Under the pieces are notes generated by a model. The model did no database searches, had not been told where the DNA came from, and saw nothing but the letters and a program-made list of their open reading frames with translations. A stretch of DNA of 64,000 bases, from the NCBI RefSeq assembly GCF_017302275.1, contig NZ_JAFLDR010000014.1, forward strand, positions 40,932-104,931, in the 5' to 3' direction. Numbering within the stretch: the stretch's first letter is position 1; each line of letters starts with the position of its first letter. This DNA comes from Sulfuritalea sp. (lineage in GTDB: Bacteria; Pseudomonadota; Gammaproteobacteria; Burkholderiales; Rhodocyclaceae). The position numbers and the translations under genes are program-made. Positions 1-10,264 of this stretch are shown here, piece by piece.

Positions 1-270
1 GTCAACCGCGGCGAAGGCCGCCCGCGACCCGGCCGCGCGCAGGGTGGTGCCCAGCGTGCACACCACCGCATCAACCGCCCACCATTTGGCGTCCTCGGGC
101 AAGCGGTCGAAATCGACCACGATATTTTTCAGCTTCTTCGCAGCTGGCAGCGGACGCCGCGTAAGGGCCACGACTTCGGCCACACGCCGGTCCGCCAGCG
201 CCTGCGCCAGCACCTCCCGTCCCACTTCGCCGCTGGCGCCGACCAGCATCAGCCGCAGAGCCCGGGTCAT
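1..270 (-). CDS. NAD(P)-binding oxidoreductase, 3' end cut by window edge
   Basis: Only the first 90 codons lie in the window. The protein begins MTRALRLMLVGASGEVGREV, a beta strand followed by a GASGxxG dinucleotide-binding loop, and continues with RPL and a segment ending VDAVVCTLGTT. This is the pattern of NmrA/HTATIP2-like extended short-chain dehydrogenases that bind NAD(P)H. The substrate cannot be told. The ATG overlaps the TGA of the upstream methyltransferase gene as ATGA, so the two are probably translationally coupled. The start is supported by this overlap and by the usual distance of the Rossmann loop from the N terminus. Confidence 0.75.
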   Translation of the reverse strand, partial: MTRALRLMLVGASGEVGREVLAQALADRRVAEVVALTRRPLPAAKKLKNIVVDFDRLPEDAKWWAVDAVVCTLGTTLRAAGSRAAFAAVD

Positions 271-902
271 GCCGGCTCCGCGCGGCGCCAGACGCTCGCA
301 AGCCAGGGTTGCTGCTCGCACGGCAGGCCGGCGGGCCGGTAGTAATGTTCCAGTTCGGCGAAGCCGGCATCTACCAGATAGCCGCGCCAGGTCGAAAGGT
401 CATAGTAGGCGCCGTAGCGGTCGCCGTTGATGCTCTCCTGATTTTCGCCACGCGGATTGGAACTGAACAGCACGCCGCCCGGTTTCAGCGTCGAGCGCAA
501 GGCGCGCAGCACGCGCGGCAACTCCTGGCGCGGCACATGGAACAGCGAGGCGTTGGCAAAGATGCCGTCGAAGTGGGCCACCGGCAGCAGCAGGTGCAGG
601 AAATCCTGCTGCCAGACCTCGCATCCACTGTGGCTACGGGCCATCTCCGCCAGCGCCTGCGCCCCTTCCAGGCCGATAGCCCGGTGCCCAAGCTCCACGA
701 ATGCGCGCAGGTCGCGTCCCGGGCCGCAGCCGAAATCGAGCAGCGTGAACGGCGGCGCGCCGCGAATGTGGCGCAGCAGGGCGTCGATATTCTGCGCCAC
801 GTCGTGGTTGCGCGTGCCCTCCCAGAATGCCTCGGCGCGGCTCTGGTAATGCCCAAGCGTGCGCTCGACAATCTGCTGAACGGCTTCCGGATCGAGTGTC
901 AT
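267..902 (-). CDS. class I SAM-dependent methyltransferase
   Basis: This 211-residue protein has the seven-beta-strand methyltransferase fold. Motif I is LLDFGCGPGRDL at about residues 54-65, followed by the acidic end of strand 2 (IGLEG), a post-motif segment FDGIFANASLFHVPR, and the LKPGGVLF motif at about 141-148. These residues bind S-adenosylmethionine. The size and the FHVPR segment resemble small Methyltransf_11/25 enzymes related to tellurite-resistance-type or ubiquinone-type methyltransferases, but the methyl acceptor is unknown. It overlaps the downstream NAD(P)-binding gene by four bases. A copy of the dispersed repeat lies about 40 bases upstream of its start. Confidence 0.85.
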   Translation of the reverse strand: MTLDPEAVQQIVERTLGHYQSRAEAFWEGTRNHDVAQNIDALLRHIRGAPPFTLLDFGCGPGRDLRAFVELGHRAIGLEGAQALAEMARSHSGCEVWQQDFLHLLLPVAHFDGIFANASLFHVPRQELPRVLRALRSTLKPGGVLFSSNPRGENQESINGDRYGAYYDLSTWRGYLVDAGFAELEHYYRPAGLPCEQQPWLASVWRRAEPA

Positions 903-940
903 CGTCTGGCTCTCCGCTGGAATGGGCGAAGCTTACCCGC

Positions 941-967
941 TCGCCGTGCCGGCAGCGCCGACTTTTT
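941..967 (+). repeat. dispersed GCGCCGACTTT repeat, copy 1
   Basis: The stretch begins TCGCCGTGCC and ends GCGCCGACTTTTT. It lies between a methyltransferase gene and a decayed gene. Seven further copies with the same layout are marked in this window. Confidence 0.6.
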
Positions 968-1021
968 GAAGGCAGACCGATAACGGCCGCCATCGTGGCG
1001 TTACCTGGCCATACCTCCGGA

Positions 1022-1347
1022 TCACTCGTGCCACCCAACGCGACGATCCGTGGAGCCGCGATCATGGTCATCGCCATGTCGCGAGCGGCTTTCGTAGTCG
1101 TGGTGCCGGTACGCACGCACGACCCGGCGCGGCGGCTCCAGGTACCAGCGATCGCCGCGCTGCTCCCAGTGCCCGGCACGGCGACCGGAACGTACCCGAC
1201 TCCTGGCGCCGGCGGCGGACCGATGCCGACGCCGATCGAGACATCGCCGATCCGGAAGCGAACGCGACCGCTGTCGGCGAAGAATGACGTCGAAAACAGC
1301 ACAACCAGCACGACGGCAACGGACGAAACATGTTAGGCAGTTTTCAT
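1022..1347 (-). pseudogene. decayed small secreted protein (nonsense and frameshift)
   Basis: A ribosome-binding GGGGAAG precedes ATG at 1347, but the frame reads MKTA and then TAA. Past the stop the same frame continues with a hydrophobic signal-peptide-like stretch (VAVVLVVLFSTSFF) and a mature part, RVRFRIGDVSIGVGIG, then PPPAPGVGYVPV. Near 1170 the coding pattern moves to another frame: GHWEQRGDRWYLEPPRR, then a His/Arg-rich tail ending RRVGWHE and TGA at 1022. The HWEQRGDRWYLEP part resembles WxxGxW-repeat or RcnB-like small periplasmic proteins of betaproteobacteria. The 326-base span is not a multiple of three, as expected for one frameshift. I infer a recently inactivated gene; a sequencing error cannot be excluded. 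Confidence 0.6.
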
Positions 1348-1636
1348 GTGCTTCCCCTTGTCAATCGCGCGCCCTGAATGAGCGACATGCTGATGAGCAA
1401 GTTAACGCAGCGCCGTGCCTGGAGCCGCCCACGAAACTGCAAGGCGGGGAGGCAGTTTGTAAGTGAATGTGGGGGGCGCAACAAAGTCAGCACGGTTCCG
1501 GTCAGTATGACTTTCGCGTTCCCTGAACGCGGCCGGGATGGCGGCTTGGGATCGTGTTTCTGCTACGACCGCATAAGCGCCCATGGGCGACGCACGCGTT
1601 GCCTGAAAGCTGCCTTTGAATTGGGACTTGAAATTG
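1348..1636. other. gene-free stretch
   Basis: This 289-base interval lies between the decayed secreted-protein gene and the vapC-like gene. Short open frames exist on both strands but none has a recognisable motif or a good ribosome-binding site. I see no convincing promoter or terminator. Confidence 0.4.
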
Positions 1637-2047
1637 TTAAACGAAGGGGTTGCTGGTTATCGTACCGGTTCCGTGGAAATCATCGACATTTCGGGTTACG
1701 ACCGTCAGATCATGTATCAACGCTATGGCTGCGATCTGCTTGTCTATTGGATGTTCATGACGGGGCGACATCAGGCGGCCCCATACCTGAGCGCATTCGT
1801 CATCGAAACTCAATATCCGATCAGCGTAGCTCGTGACAACCAGGTCGAGCCAAGTTTCTAGCTTTCTGGCTTGCGGAAGATCGCCACGATGCCGGATATT
1901 CTCCAGGCCTCGTCGAAGCTCACCGATGGTTTGCACGGACAAATAGAGGTCTTCAGCTTCGATTGCCTGGAAGAACCGTTGAACACCCGGGTTTGCCTTT
2001 TTCCCCTTCCGGGCCTCGCTTATGACATTGGTGTCGACCAGGTACAT
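1637..2047 (-). CDS. PIN-domain ribonuclease toxin, VapC/FitB-like
   Basis: This 136-residue protein starts MYLVDTNVISEARKG, the first acidic motif of PIN-domain nucleases. Further conserved parts are an ELRRG helix, DDECAQVWGRL, and a C-terminal DKQIAAIALIHDLTVVTRNVDDF block that supplies the remaining metal-binding acids. Such toxins cut RNA (tRNA or mRNA) and are held inactive by the partner antitoxin. The ATG at 2047 lies 8 bases after the antitoxin stop. A longer reading from 2071 would overlap the antitoxin and adds eight residues the family does not have. Transcription with the antitoxin from a promoter upstream of 2268 is expected. Confidence 0.88.
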   Translation of the reverse strand: MYLVDTNVISEARKGKKANPGVQRFFQAIEAEDLYLSVQTIGELRRGLENIRHRGDLPQARKLETWLDLVVTSYADRILSFDDECAQVWGRLMSPRHEHPIDKQIAAIALIHDLTVVTRNVDDFHGTGTITSNPFV

Positions 2048-2055
2048 GTGGGTAC

Positions 2056-2268
2056 CTACCCATTGCGGCAATCAAAATCTGAGTCTTCGCCAACATTTGG
2101 CATATTCGAGAGAATCTCGGCAACAGACCGTCGCTTCGGGCGCTGCAAAACTGATCTCAGTATTTCGCGATGCTCGGCTTCCGCGCTTCGACCATGAGCT
2201 GCTGCCAGTTGTTTCAGTGCCAAGGCAACATCCTCGTCAACGTTCCGAACCACTAGATTGGTAGCCAT
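2056..2268 (-). CDS. ribbon-helix-helix antitoxin, FitA/VapB-like
   Basis: This 70-residue protein has the FitA-type N terminus MATNLVVRNVDEDVALALKQLAAAHGRS: a short beta strand, then two helices that form a ribbon-helix-helix dimer for DNA binding. The segment AEAEHREILRSVL is the family's second helix. The acidic C terminus (GEDSDFDC) would wrap the toxin. AGGGAG lies 8 bases before the ATG. Antitoxins of this class repress their own operon, so the AT-richer bases upstream probably hold the promoter and operator, although I cannot mark exact boxes. Confidence 0.85.
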   Translation of the reverse strand: MATNLVVRNVDEDVALALKQLAAAHGRSAEAEHREILRSVLQRPKRRSVAEILSNMPNVGEDSDFDCRNG

Positions 2269-2517
2269 AGCATCATCTCCCTAACTGCAATCAATGCTAG
2301 CACTTTAGCGCAGGAGCGATTGCACCGCAATCATATCGTGGCCGCAAGCGCGGCCGGCCGGACATGCCCGAGTCAAGGCAGCGCAGGTAACAAGTTGCTC
2401 GCCGAAAACCGGACGTTCAGGCGGGCCGGAGCACGCATCGACTATTCAACATCGAGTGGCCAGATTTGGCCGGTACCCGACTTGACCAATCCACCACCAT
2501 ATTCCGTATGCCAAATT
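2269..2517. other. gene-free stretch upstream of the toxin-antitoxin operon
   Basis: The part next to 2268 should hold the antitoxin promoter. The rest separates this operon from the pntB terminator. No open frame here looks real. Confidence 0.4.
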
Positions 2518-2545
2518 AAAACGCCACGGCATGCCGTGGCGTTTT
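2518..2545 (-). terminator. perfect palindromic terminator after pntB
   Basis: AAAACGCCACGGCA is followed at once by its exact complement TGCCGTGGCGTTTT, giving a 14-base-pair GC-rich stem with T runs on both strands. It lies 21 bases after the pntB stop. It could act in both directions, but only pntB converges on it. Confidence 0.85.
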
Positions 2546-2566
2546 CTTGAACGCAAGCTCCGTCAA

Positions 2567-3979
2567 TCAGCTCTTCAGCGCCACCAGCACTTCATCCAGC
2601 ATCTTCTTCGCATCGCCGAACAGCATCCGGTTGTTCTCCTTGTAGAAGAGCGGATTATCCACGCCGGCATAGCCCGAGGCCATCGAACGCTTCATCACGA
2701 TCGAGGTCTTGGCCTTCCAGACTTCGAGCACCGGCATGCCGGCGATCGGGCTGGTGGGATCGTCCTGCGCCGCCGGGTTCACGATGTCGTTGGCGCCGAT
2801 CACCATGGCGACATCGGTGGTCGGGAAGTCGTCGTTGAGCTCGTCCATTTCCATCACGATGTCGTAAGGCACCTTGGCTTCGGCCAGCAGCACGTTCATG
2901 TGGCCAGGCATGCGCCCCGCCACCGGGTGGATGCCGAAGCGGATGTTGACGCCCTTCTCGCGCAGGTGCCTGGTGATTTCATACACGGTGTGCTGCGCCT
3001 GCGCCACCGCCATGCCGTAGCCGGGAACGATGATCACGCTCTTGGCATCCTTCAGCAGTTCGGCCGTCTCGGTGGCGCTGACCGGCACCACTTCGCCGGC
3101 CGGTTGCGCCGCGTCGCCCTTGGGCGCCGGCGTGCCGCCGCCGGTGCCGAAGCCGCCGGCGATGACGCTGATGAAGTTGCGGTTCATCGCCCGGCACATG
3201 ATGTAGGACAGGATCGCGCCGGAGGAACCCACCAGCGCGCCGACCACGATCAGCAGGTCGTTCGACAACATGAAGCCCGTCGCCGCCGCCGCCCAGCCGG
3301 AATAGCTGTTGAGCATCGAAACCACCACCGGCATGTCGGCGCCGCCGATCGCCATCACCATGTGGATGCCGAACAGCAGCGCGATCACGGTCATTATGAT
3401 CAGCGGCGTCATCCCTGCTTCGATGCTGGGCGCCTTGATGAACTCGCCGCCGAACCAGATCACCACCAGCAGTCCGATCAGGTTGAGCCAGTGGCGTGCC
3501 GGTAGCAGCAGCGGCGAGCCGCCGATCTTGCCGTTGAGCTTGCCGAAGGCGATCAGCGAGCCGGAGAAGGTCACCGCGCCGATCAGGATGCCGACGTAGA
3601 TTTCCAGCTCGTGGATGGTCTTCTCGGCGCCAGTGAGCGGATGCGAAGTGTCGATGTAGCTGGCGAAGCCGACCAGGCAGGCAGCCAAGCCGACCAGGCT
3701 GTGCATCAGCGCGACCAGTTCGGGCATCTGCGTCATCTTGACGACTTTCGCCGCATACAGGCCGACGGCGCCGCCGACCACCATGGCACCGATGATCCAG
3801 GGGTAGCCTGCCGCTGTGACGCGCGGACCGAACACCGTGGCCAGCACGGCGATGGTCATGCCGATCATGCCGTAGAGGTTGCCGCGCCGCGAGGTCTCCG
3901 GGTTGGACAGCCCGCCGAGGCTGAGGATAAAAAGAATGGTTGCTCCGATGTAGGAGACGGTTGCCAGATTTCCAGACAT
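2567..3979 (-). CDS. pntB: NAD(P) transhydrogenase subunit beta
   Basis: This 470-residue inner-membrane protein forms the proton channel (domain II) and the NADP(H)-binding domain III of proton-translocating transhydrogenase, which passes hydride from NADH to NADP+ using the proton gradient. About nine hydrophobic segments fill residues 1-265. The C-terminal domain carries [15 protein letters not shown], the [22 protein letters not shown] region and the [13 protein letters not shown] motif that binds NADP(H). The length matches the family (E. coli 462). Its ATG lies 13 bases after the pntA stop, and AGGAG overlaps that stop codon. A strong palindromic terminator follows. Confidence 0.97.
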   Translation of the reverse strand: MSGNLATVSYIGATILFILSLGGLSNPETSRRGNLYGMIGMTIAVLATVFGPRVTAAGYPWIIGAMVVGGAVGLYAAKVVKMTQMPELVALMHSLVGLAACLVGFASYIDTSHPLTGAEKTIHELEIYVGILIGAVTFSGSLIAFGKLNGKIGGSPLLLPARHWLNLIGLLVVIWFGGEFIKAPSIEAGMTPLIIMTVIALLFGIHMVMAIGGADMPVVVSMLNSYSGWAAAATGFMLSNDLLIVVGALVGSSGAILSYIMCRAMNRNFISVIAGGFGTGGGTPAPKGDAAQPAGEVVPVSATETAELLKDAKSVIIVPGYGMAVAQAQHTVYEITRHLREKGVNIRFGIHPVAGRMPGHMNVLLAEAKVPYDIVMEMDELNDDFPTTDVAMVIGANDIVNPAAQDDPTSPIAGMPVLEVWKAKTSIVMKRSMASGYAGVDNPLFYKENNRMLFGDAKKMLDEVLVALKS

Positions 3980-3992
3980 TTCTATGTGTCTC

Positions 3993-5585
<1,593 letters not shown>

Positions 5586-5794
5586 GATTCTCCCATTCTG
5601 TTTTTCGTCGATGCTCGCCTAATTCGAACGCGCACTCTTGTCGTTGATTCCGGTCGCCGCATTCCATGTCAATGCAAGCGGGATAGGCCCGCACCGAAAC
5701 TTCGCCGTGTCACTCGCAACCGACGCACGCCCTGTCCACGCAGATGTTGCGCCGCCGTATGATACGCCTTTCGTCCCCGTATGAGCCGCCCGCC

Positions 5795-6895
5795 ATGACG
5801 AGTTCAAAGCCGAATCGAAGCCGCAATCGCGCCGCGAAACGCCTCTCGCTGGCTGCAAAGGTCGGCCTCGCGCCCGGCGCGCTGATCCACCTCGGCGAGC
5901 GCAAAACAGAGCAGGCGGCGATCTCGCTGATCGAGTACGGCGAGGCGCAACTGGTCGAACACCAGTTCACCTCGCTGGAAGCGTCGAAAACCTACCAGCC
6001 GAGCCTGCCGGTGCTGTGGCTCAATGTGCACGGACTGCACGAACCCGACGTCATGGCCGAGATCGGCCGCCGTTTCAACCTGCATCCGCTGGTGCTGGAA
6101 GATATCCTCAATACCAACCAGCGACCCAAGATCGACGACTATGGCGACTACCTGTTCATCGTCGCGCGCTTCTTCGAGATCAATGGCGAAGACCGGCAGA
6201 TCGGCTCGGACCAGGTCAGCCTGATCCTCGGCCCGAACTTCGTCCTGAGCTTCCAGGAACGGCCCAGCGGCCGCTTCGATCCATTGCGCGAACGCTTGCG
6301 CCAGAATCGCGGCCAGATCCGCAGGCTCGGCGCCGACTACCTCGCCTATTCGCTGCTCGACGCCATCGTCGACCGATACTTCACGATCCTCGAGGACATC
6401 GGCGAGCGCACCGAGGAACTCGAAGACATCATGCTGGAACGGCCAAAACCCGGCTCGCTGCAGACCCTGCATCAACTCAAGCGCGAGACGCTCAACCTGC
6501 GCCGCTCGATCTGGCCGCTGCGCGAAGTGATCAACAGCCTGACCCGTGCCGACGACCGCTTTTTCCACCCCGACACCCGACCCTACCTGCGCGACATCTA
6601 CGACCACACGGTGCATGCCATCGAATCGCTGGAGGCCAATCGCGACGTGATCGCCGGCATGCTCGATATCTACCTGTCCGCCGTCAGCAACCGGGTCAAC
6701 CAGGAGGTACGGGCACTGACCGTGGTCGCCATCATCTTCATGCCGGCGACACTGATCTCGGGAATCTTCGGCATGAATTTCAGGGTCATGCCGCTGCTCG
6801 ACCTGCCCACCGGCTTCTTCATCGCCCTGGGCATGATGGCCACGCTGGCAACCACGCTGTCGGTCATCTTCTGGCGCAGGCGCTGGCTGGAATGA
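5795..6895 (+). CDS. corA: CorA-family magnesium/cobalt channel
   Basis: This 366-residue protein has a long soluble N-terminal part and two C-terminal membrane helices. The selectivity motif GMN is present in ATLISGIFGMNF, and the last helix ends in FWRRRWLE, as in CorA. HPLVLEDILNTNQRPKIDDYGDY is the conserved cytoplasmic signature. The protein would form a homopentameric channel for Mg2+ and Co2+ in the inner membrane. I chose ATG 5795 because homologues begin near here; in-frame ATGs at 5759 and 5744 would add 12 or 17 residues. No clear Shine-Dalgarno sequence precedes any of them. Confidence 0.93.
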   Translation: MTSSKPNRSRNRAAKRLSLAAKVGLAPGALIHLGERKTEQAAISLIEYGEAQLVEHQFTSLEASKTYQPSLPVLWLNVHGLHEPDVMAEIGRRFNLHPLVLEDILNTNQRPKIDDYGDYLFIVARFFEINGEDRQIGSDQVSLILGPNFVLSFQERPSGRFDPLRERLRQNRGQIRRLGADYLAYSLLDAIVDRYFTILEDIGERTEELEDIMLERPKPGSLQTLHQLKRETLNLRRSIWPLREVINSLTRADDRFFHPDTRPYLRDIYDHTVHAIESLEANRDVIAGMLDIYLSAVSNRVNQEVRALTVVAIIFMPATLISGIFGMNFRVMPLLDLPTGFFIALGMMATLATTLSVIFWRRRWLE

Positions 6896-6947
6896 TCCGC
6901 TCGCCATCTTGCCGATTCGGTTTCGACCCGATCAACACCGAGGAGTC

Positions 6948-7240
6948 ATGCGCGCGTTCGCCATACTCCCGACCACGGCCCTGGCATCGGCAATGCCGGC
7001 GCGAAGACCTTCGTGGCGCGCCAGGACGAACCGGGCACCAAGGGCGACATCGCCAGGAATATGAAGGAAAAATCCGCGGCCAAGTTCGACACGGCGGATA
7101 CGAATAAGGATGCCCGGCTGAGCAAGGAATAGGTGGCGAAGGTCTCCGGCTTCTACGCCAACAACTTCGGGAAGCACGACAAGGGCAAGAACCGCTTCCC
7201 CAGCTGGGGGAAATTCGTCGGCCACCATCGCCGGCCGATG
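6948..7240 (+). pseudogene. decayed EF-hand protein (frameshift and amber stop)
   Basis: AGGAG at 6941 precedes ATG 6948, which opens a signal-peptide-like stretch, MRAFAILPTTALASAMPA. The remaining coding signal is in another frame: TFVARQDEPG, then KFDTADTNKDARLSKE, a calcium loop of the D-x-N-x-D kind. That frame meets TAG at 7130-7132 where Glu is expected. It then runs on as VAKVSGFYANNFGKHDKGKN and SWGKFVGHH, a second and degenerate EF-hand. The changes HDKGKNRF and SWGKF, where HDKDKNGF and SWEEF would be typical, suggest further decay. The natural end is lost in the tail of the convergent synthetase gene. I infer an inactivated periplasmic calcium-binding protein. Confidence 0.6.
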
Positions 7241-7273
7241 CAGCCGTCCTGGGCGGCGCCGGCTGCGGCGACC

Positions 7274-8944
7274 CTAGCCGCCCCGCCCGCGCAACAGCCG
7301 GCGTTGCACCTTGCCGGTGGTGGTCATCGGCAGGGCGTCGATGAATTCGATGATCTTGGGATATTCGTAGGGCGCCAGATACTGCCGTACATGCTGCTGC
7401 AAGGAGGCTTCCAGTTCGGCCGAGGGCTTTTCGCCGGCGGTAAGCACGATGAAGGCCTTGACCACGGTGCCGCGCGTTTCGTCCGGCGCGCCGATCACCG
7501 CGGCGTTTGCCACCGCCGCATGCTTGACCAGGCAGTTTTCGATCTCTCCCGGCCCGATACGGTAGCCGGCGCTCTTGAACATGTCGTCGCTTCGCCCCTG
7601 GTACCAGAGCACGCCGTCCTCGTCGAGCTTCGCCAGGTCGCCGGTGCGGCCCCAGGCATGGGGGTCGTCGATTCCGCCGCCAAAGAATTTCTCGGCCGTG
7701 GCGCCTGGATTCTTCCAGTAGCCGAGCATGAACACCGGATCCATTTCGCCGTTGCAGCTGCGTTGCACGCAGACTTCGCCCATTTCGCCGGGCGCCACCG
7801 GGTTGCCTTCATCGTCGAGCACGCCGAGCTGGTGGCCCGGATAGCCGCGGCCCATCGCGCCTGCCTTGGGTGGCGTCACCGCTGCGCAGTTGCCGACGAT
7901 GTAGTTGATCTCGGTCTGGCCGTACATCTCGTTCACGGTCACACCCATGGCTTCCTGCGCCCAGTGGCAGACGGTCTCGCCGACGGTCTCGCCGGCGCTC
8001 ATGATGCTGCGCAGGACCAGGTCGTACTTCTCCCGTGGCCGCGGCACGGCCTTCATCATCATCTTCAACGCCGTGGGAAAGAGGAAGCTGTTCCTGACGC
8101 CGTACTTTTCCATCAGCCAGAAGGCCTTGTCCGGATCGAAGCGGCCGCGATAGCCGAGTATCGGTTGGCCGAAATTCCAGCTCGGCAGCAGGGCATCGAA
8201 CAGGCCACCGGTCCACGCCCAGTCGGCCGGCGACCAGAACATGTCGCCGCGCCGGGGATAGAAGTCGTGTGAGCAGACGAATCCCGAGAGGTTGCCGATC
8301 AGGCTGCGCTGCGCGATCAGCGCCCCCTTCGGGTTGCCGGTGGTGCCGCTGGTGTAGATGATCATGGCCGGATCGTCGGCGCCCGTGTCGCGCGGCGCAT
8401 AGCGCGGCGAGGCCAGCGGCAGCAGCGTCGCCCATTCGCGCACCCAGGATTCGCGCGCGCCGCCGACGCCGATCACGTGCTTGAGGTCGGGAAGCTTGTC
8501 GCGCACCGCGCCGAGCTTCTCCAATCCGCCCTCGTCGATGATCGCGACGCGCACCTCGGCGTGCGACAGGCGGAATTCCAGCGCATCGGCGCCGAACAGG
8601 TGGGAGACAGGAACCGCGATGGCGCCCATCTGGTAGCAGGCCATGTGCGCGATGCCGGTTTCCGGGCGCTGCGGCAGGATGATGGCGACGCGGTCGCCGG
8701 CCATGACGCCCATGGCGCCCAGCACGTTCGACAGGCGGTTGGCCGCCTGCTGGATGTCCCAGAAACTCCAGGCTTCCGCTTGACCGGCCTCGTCCTCGTA
8801 ATACAGGGCAAATCGGGAGCGATCTTCCGCCCAGCGTCCGCAGCAGGCCTGGGCGATGTTGAAGCGCGGCGGAACGTTCCAGCGGAAGCTCGAATGCAGG
8901 GTCGCCCAGTCGCGCGCCGTCGCGTCGAGAAACATGCCGCTCAT
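7274..8944 (-). CDS. AMP-forming acyl-CoA synthetase
   Basis: This 556-residue enzyme belongs to the ANL adenylating family, which makes an acyl-AMP and then an acyl-CoA. The ATP loop is YTSGTTGNPKGAL at about residue 190. NEMYGQTEINY is motif A5, WGRTGDLAKLDEDG with YQGRSDDMFKSAGYRIGPGEIE covers A7-A8, and the C-terminal TTTGKVQRR carries the catalytic lysine. The sequence looks closest to acetyl- or medium-chain acyl-CoA synthetases of about 550 residues, shorter than the 650-residue Acs. The acid used is unknown. Its ATG overlaps the glcF stop (ATGA), so it is the last gene of the glycolate operon. Confidence 0.9.
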   Translation of the reverse strand: MSGMFLDATARDWATLHSSFRWNVPPRFNIAQACCGRWAEDRSRFALYYEDEAGQAEAWSFWDIQQAANRLSNVLGAMGVMAGDRVAIILPQRPETGIAHMACYQMGAIAVPVSHLFGADALEFRLSHAEVRVAIIDEGGLEKLGAVRDKLPDLKHVIGVGGARESWVREWATLLPLASPRYAPRDTGADDPAMIIYTSGTTGNPKGALIAQRSLIGNLSGFVCSHDFYPRRGDMFWSPADWAWTGGLFDALLPSWNFGQPILGYRGRFDPDKAFWLMEKYGVRNSFLFPTALKMMMKAVPRPREKYDLVLRSIMSAGETVGETVCHWAQEAMGVTVNEMYGQTEINYIVGNCAAVTPPKAGAMGRGYPGHQLGVLDDEGNPVAPGEMGEVCVQRSCNGEMDPVFMLGYWKNPGATAEKFFGGGIDDPHAWGRTGDLAKLDEDGVLWYQGRSDDMFKSAGYRIGPGEIENCLVKHAAVANAAVIGAPDETRGTVVKAFIVLTAGEKPSAELEASLQQHVRQYLAPYEYPKIIEFIDALPMTTTGKVQRRLLRGRGG

Positions 8945-10182
8945 GCCGAAAATCGCGCGTCGAGCAGTTCTATCCAGTGCCGCACCGGCAACTCGGTGCC
9001 GCTGCCGAGGTGAGCGATGCAGCCGACGTTGGCGCTGGCGATCGCCGCCGGCCGTCCGGCGCTAAGGGCATGCAGCTTGTTGGCCTGCAGCCGTTGCGAG
9101 ATTTCCGGCTGCAGCACCGAGTAGGTGCCGGCCGAGCCGCAGCAGAGGTGCGAATCGGCCACTGGTGTCAGCGTGTAGCCGGCCGCGACCAGCAGGGCCT
9201 CGATGGTGCCGCGGATCTTGAGGCCGTGCTGCAGGCTGCAGGGGCTGTGGAATGCCAGCGGGCGTTGGGCTTCCGCCAGCGGCGGACAGGCCGCCAGCAG
9301 GGCTTTCAAGGCATCGGCCTCGGCGAGGATGACTTCGCTGACGTCTCTTGTCGCCAGCACCACGCGCGCCGACTTCGTCGCGTAGTCCGGGTCTTCCTGC
9401 AGCAGGTGGGCATACTCGACCACTTGGGTACCGCAGCCCGAGGCCGTGGTCACCACGTGCTCGGCACCGGCTTCGAGCAGGGGCCACCAGGCATCGATGT
9501 TGCGCCGCGCGTCGTCGCGGGCGCCTTCGGCTTCGTTGAGGTGCAGGCGCACCGCCCCGCAGCAGCCGGCGCCGCGTGCCTCGATCATCTCGATGCCCAG
9601 CCTGTCGAGCACGCGCCGCGTCGCGCCATTGATGTTGGGGTACATGGAAGGCTGCACGCAGCCGGCGAGCGCGATCATTTTCCGCGCGTGCGCGCGGTGC
9701 GGCGCCGGTCCGGCCGAAGACAGCGGCGGCACCTTGGCGCGCAACGCGCCGGGCAGCATCAGGCGCACCGATTGGCCCAGCTTCATCGCTGCGCCGAACA
9801 GGGTCGGGCGCGGCAGCAGGGTCTTCAACGCCCCCCGCATCATGGCGTCGCCGCCACTGCGCGGCACCTTGCGCTCGACCACTTCACGGCCGATGTCGAG
9901 CAGGCGCGAGTAATGCACGCCCGAGGGGCAGGTGCTCTCGCAGGAACGGCAGGTCAGGCAGCGGTCGAGGTGCAGCCGGGTCTTTTCCGTCGGCGCGGTG
10001 CCTTCCAGCACCTGCTTGATCAGGTAGATGCGGCCACGCGGTCCGTCGAGTTCGTCGCCGAGCAGTTGGTAGGTCGGGCATGTCGCGGTGCAGAAGCCGC
10101 AATGCACGCAGCGGCGCAGGATTTCCTCGGCTTCGCGGCCGGCCGTGGTATGTCGGATGAAATCGGCGAGGTGGGTTTCCAT
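8941..10182 (-). CDS. glcF: glycolate oxidase iron-sulfur subunit
   Basis: This 413-residue subunit passes electrons from GlcDE to the respiratory chain at the membrane. Two 4Fe-4S motifs are clear: CVHCGFCTATCP near residue 24 and CLTCRSCESTCPSG near 75. Two cysteine-rich CCG domains follow (GAGCCGAVRLHL and DSHLCCGSAGTY), which bind further iron-sulfur or haem-like cofactors in this family. The start METHLADFIRH matches the family N terminus; an in-frame ATG at 10218 would add 12 unlikely residues coded by a GC-rich palindrome. It overlaps the synthetase gene downstream by four bases. Confidence 0.95.
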   Translation of the reverse strand: METHLADFIRHTTAGREAEEILRRCVHCGFCTATCPTYQLLGDELDGPRGRIYLIKQVLEGTAPTEKTRLHLDRCLTCRSCESTCPSGVHYSRLLDIGREVVERKVPRSGGDAMMRGALKTLLPRPTLFGAAMKLGQSVRLMLPGALRAKVPPLSSAGPAPHRAHARKMIALAGCVQPSMYPNINGATRRVLDRLGIEMIEARGAGCCGAVRLHLNEAEGARDDARRNIDAWWPLLEAGAEHVVTTASGCGTQVVEYAHLLQEDPDYATKSARVVLATRDVSEVILAEADALKALLAACPPLAEAQRPLAFHSPCSLQHGLKIRGTIEALLVAAGYTLTPVADSHLCCGSAGTYSVLQPEISQRLQANKLHALSAGRPAAIASANVGCIAHLGSGTELPVRHWIELLDARFSA

Positions 10183-10264
10183 CAGCCATGTCCTCGCCGG
10201 GCCGCCCCAAGAGGGCATGAGCCCCCCCTGGGGGGGCAGCGAACGAATGTGAGCGTGGGGGGCA
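10183..10264. repeat. GC-rich palindromic spacer between glcE and glcF
   Basis: This 82-base gap contains GCCCCCCCTGGGGGGGC at 10221-10237, a near-perfect hairpin, then GAACGAATGTGAGCG and a G run. The arrangement resembles the AGTAGCCCC elements at 18.5 and 40.3 kb. It may weaken or stabilise the transcript between the two genes. Confidence 0.45.

Noticed and set aside
634-1311. Long minus-strand open frame over the decayed gene and the methyltransferase
   Set aside because: Its first part is the N-terminal frame of a broken gene, and the rest is a shadow of the methyltransferase in another frame.
2518-2545. Perfect palindrome as a repressor operator
   Set aside because: It ends a gene, has no start nearby and has T runs on both sides, so a terminator is simpler.
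2531-3505. 324-codon plus-strand frame rich in His and Arg
   Set aside because: It is antisense to pntB, and its composition is that expected of a high-GC shadow frame.
10183-10218. Earlier ATG for glcF at 10218
   Set aside because: It would translate a GC-rich palindrome and add 12 residues that the family lacks.
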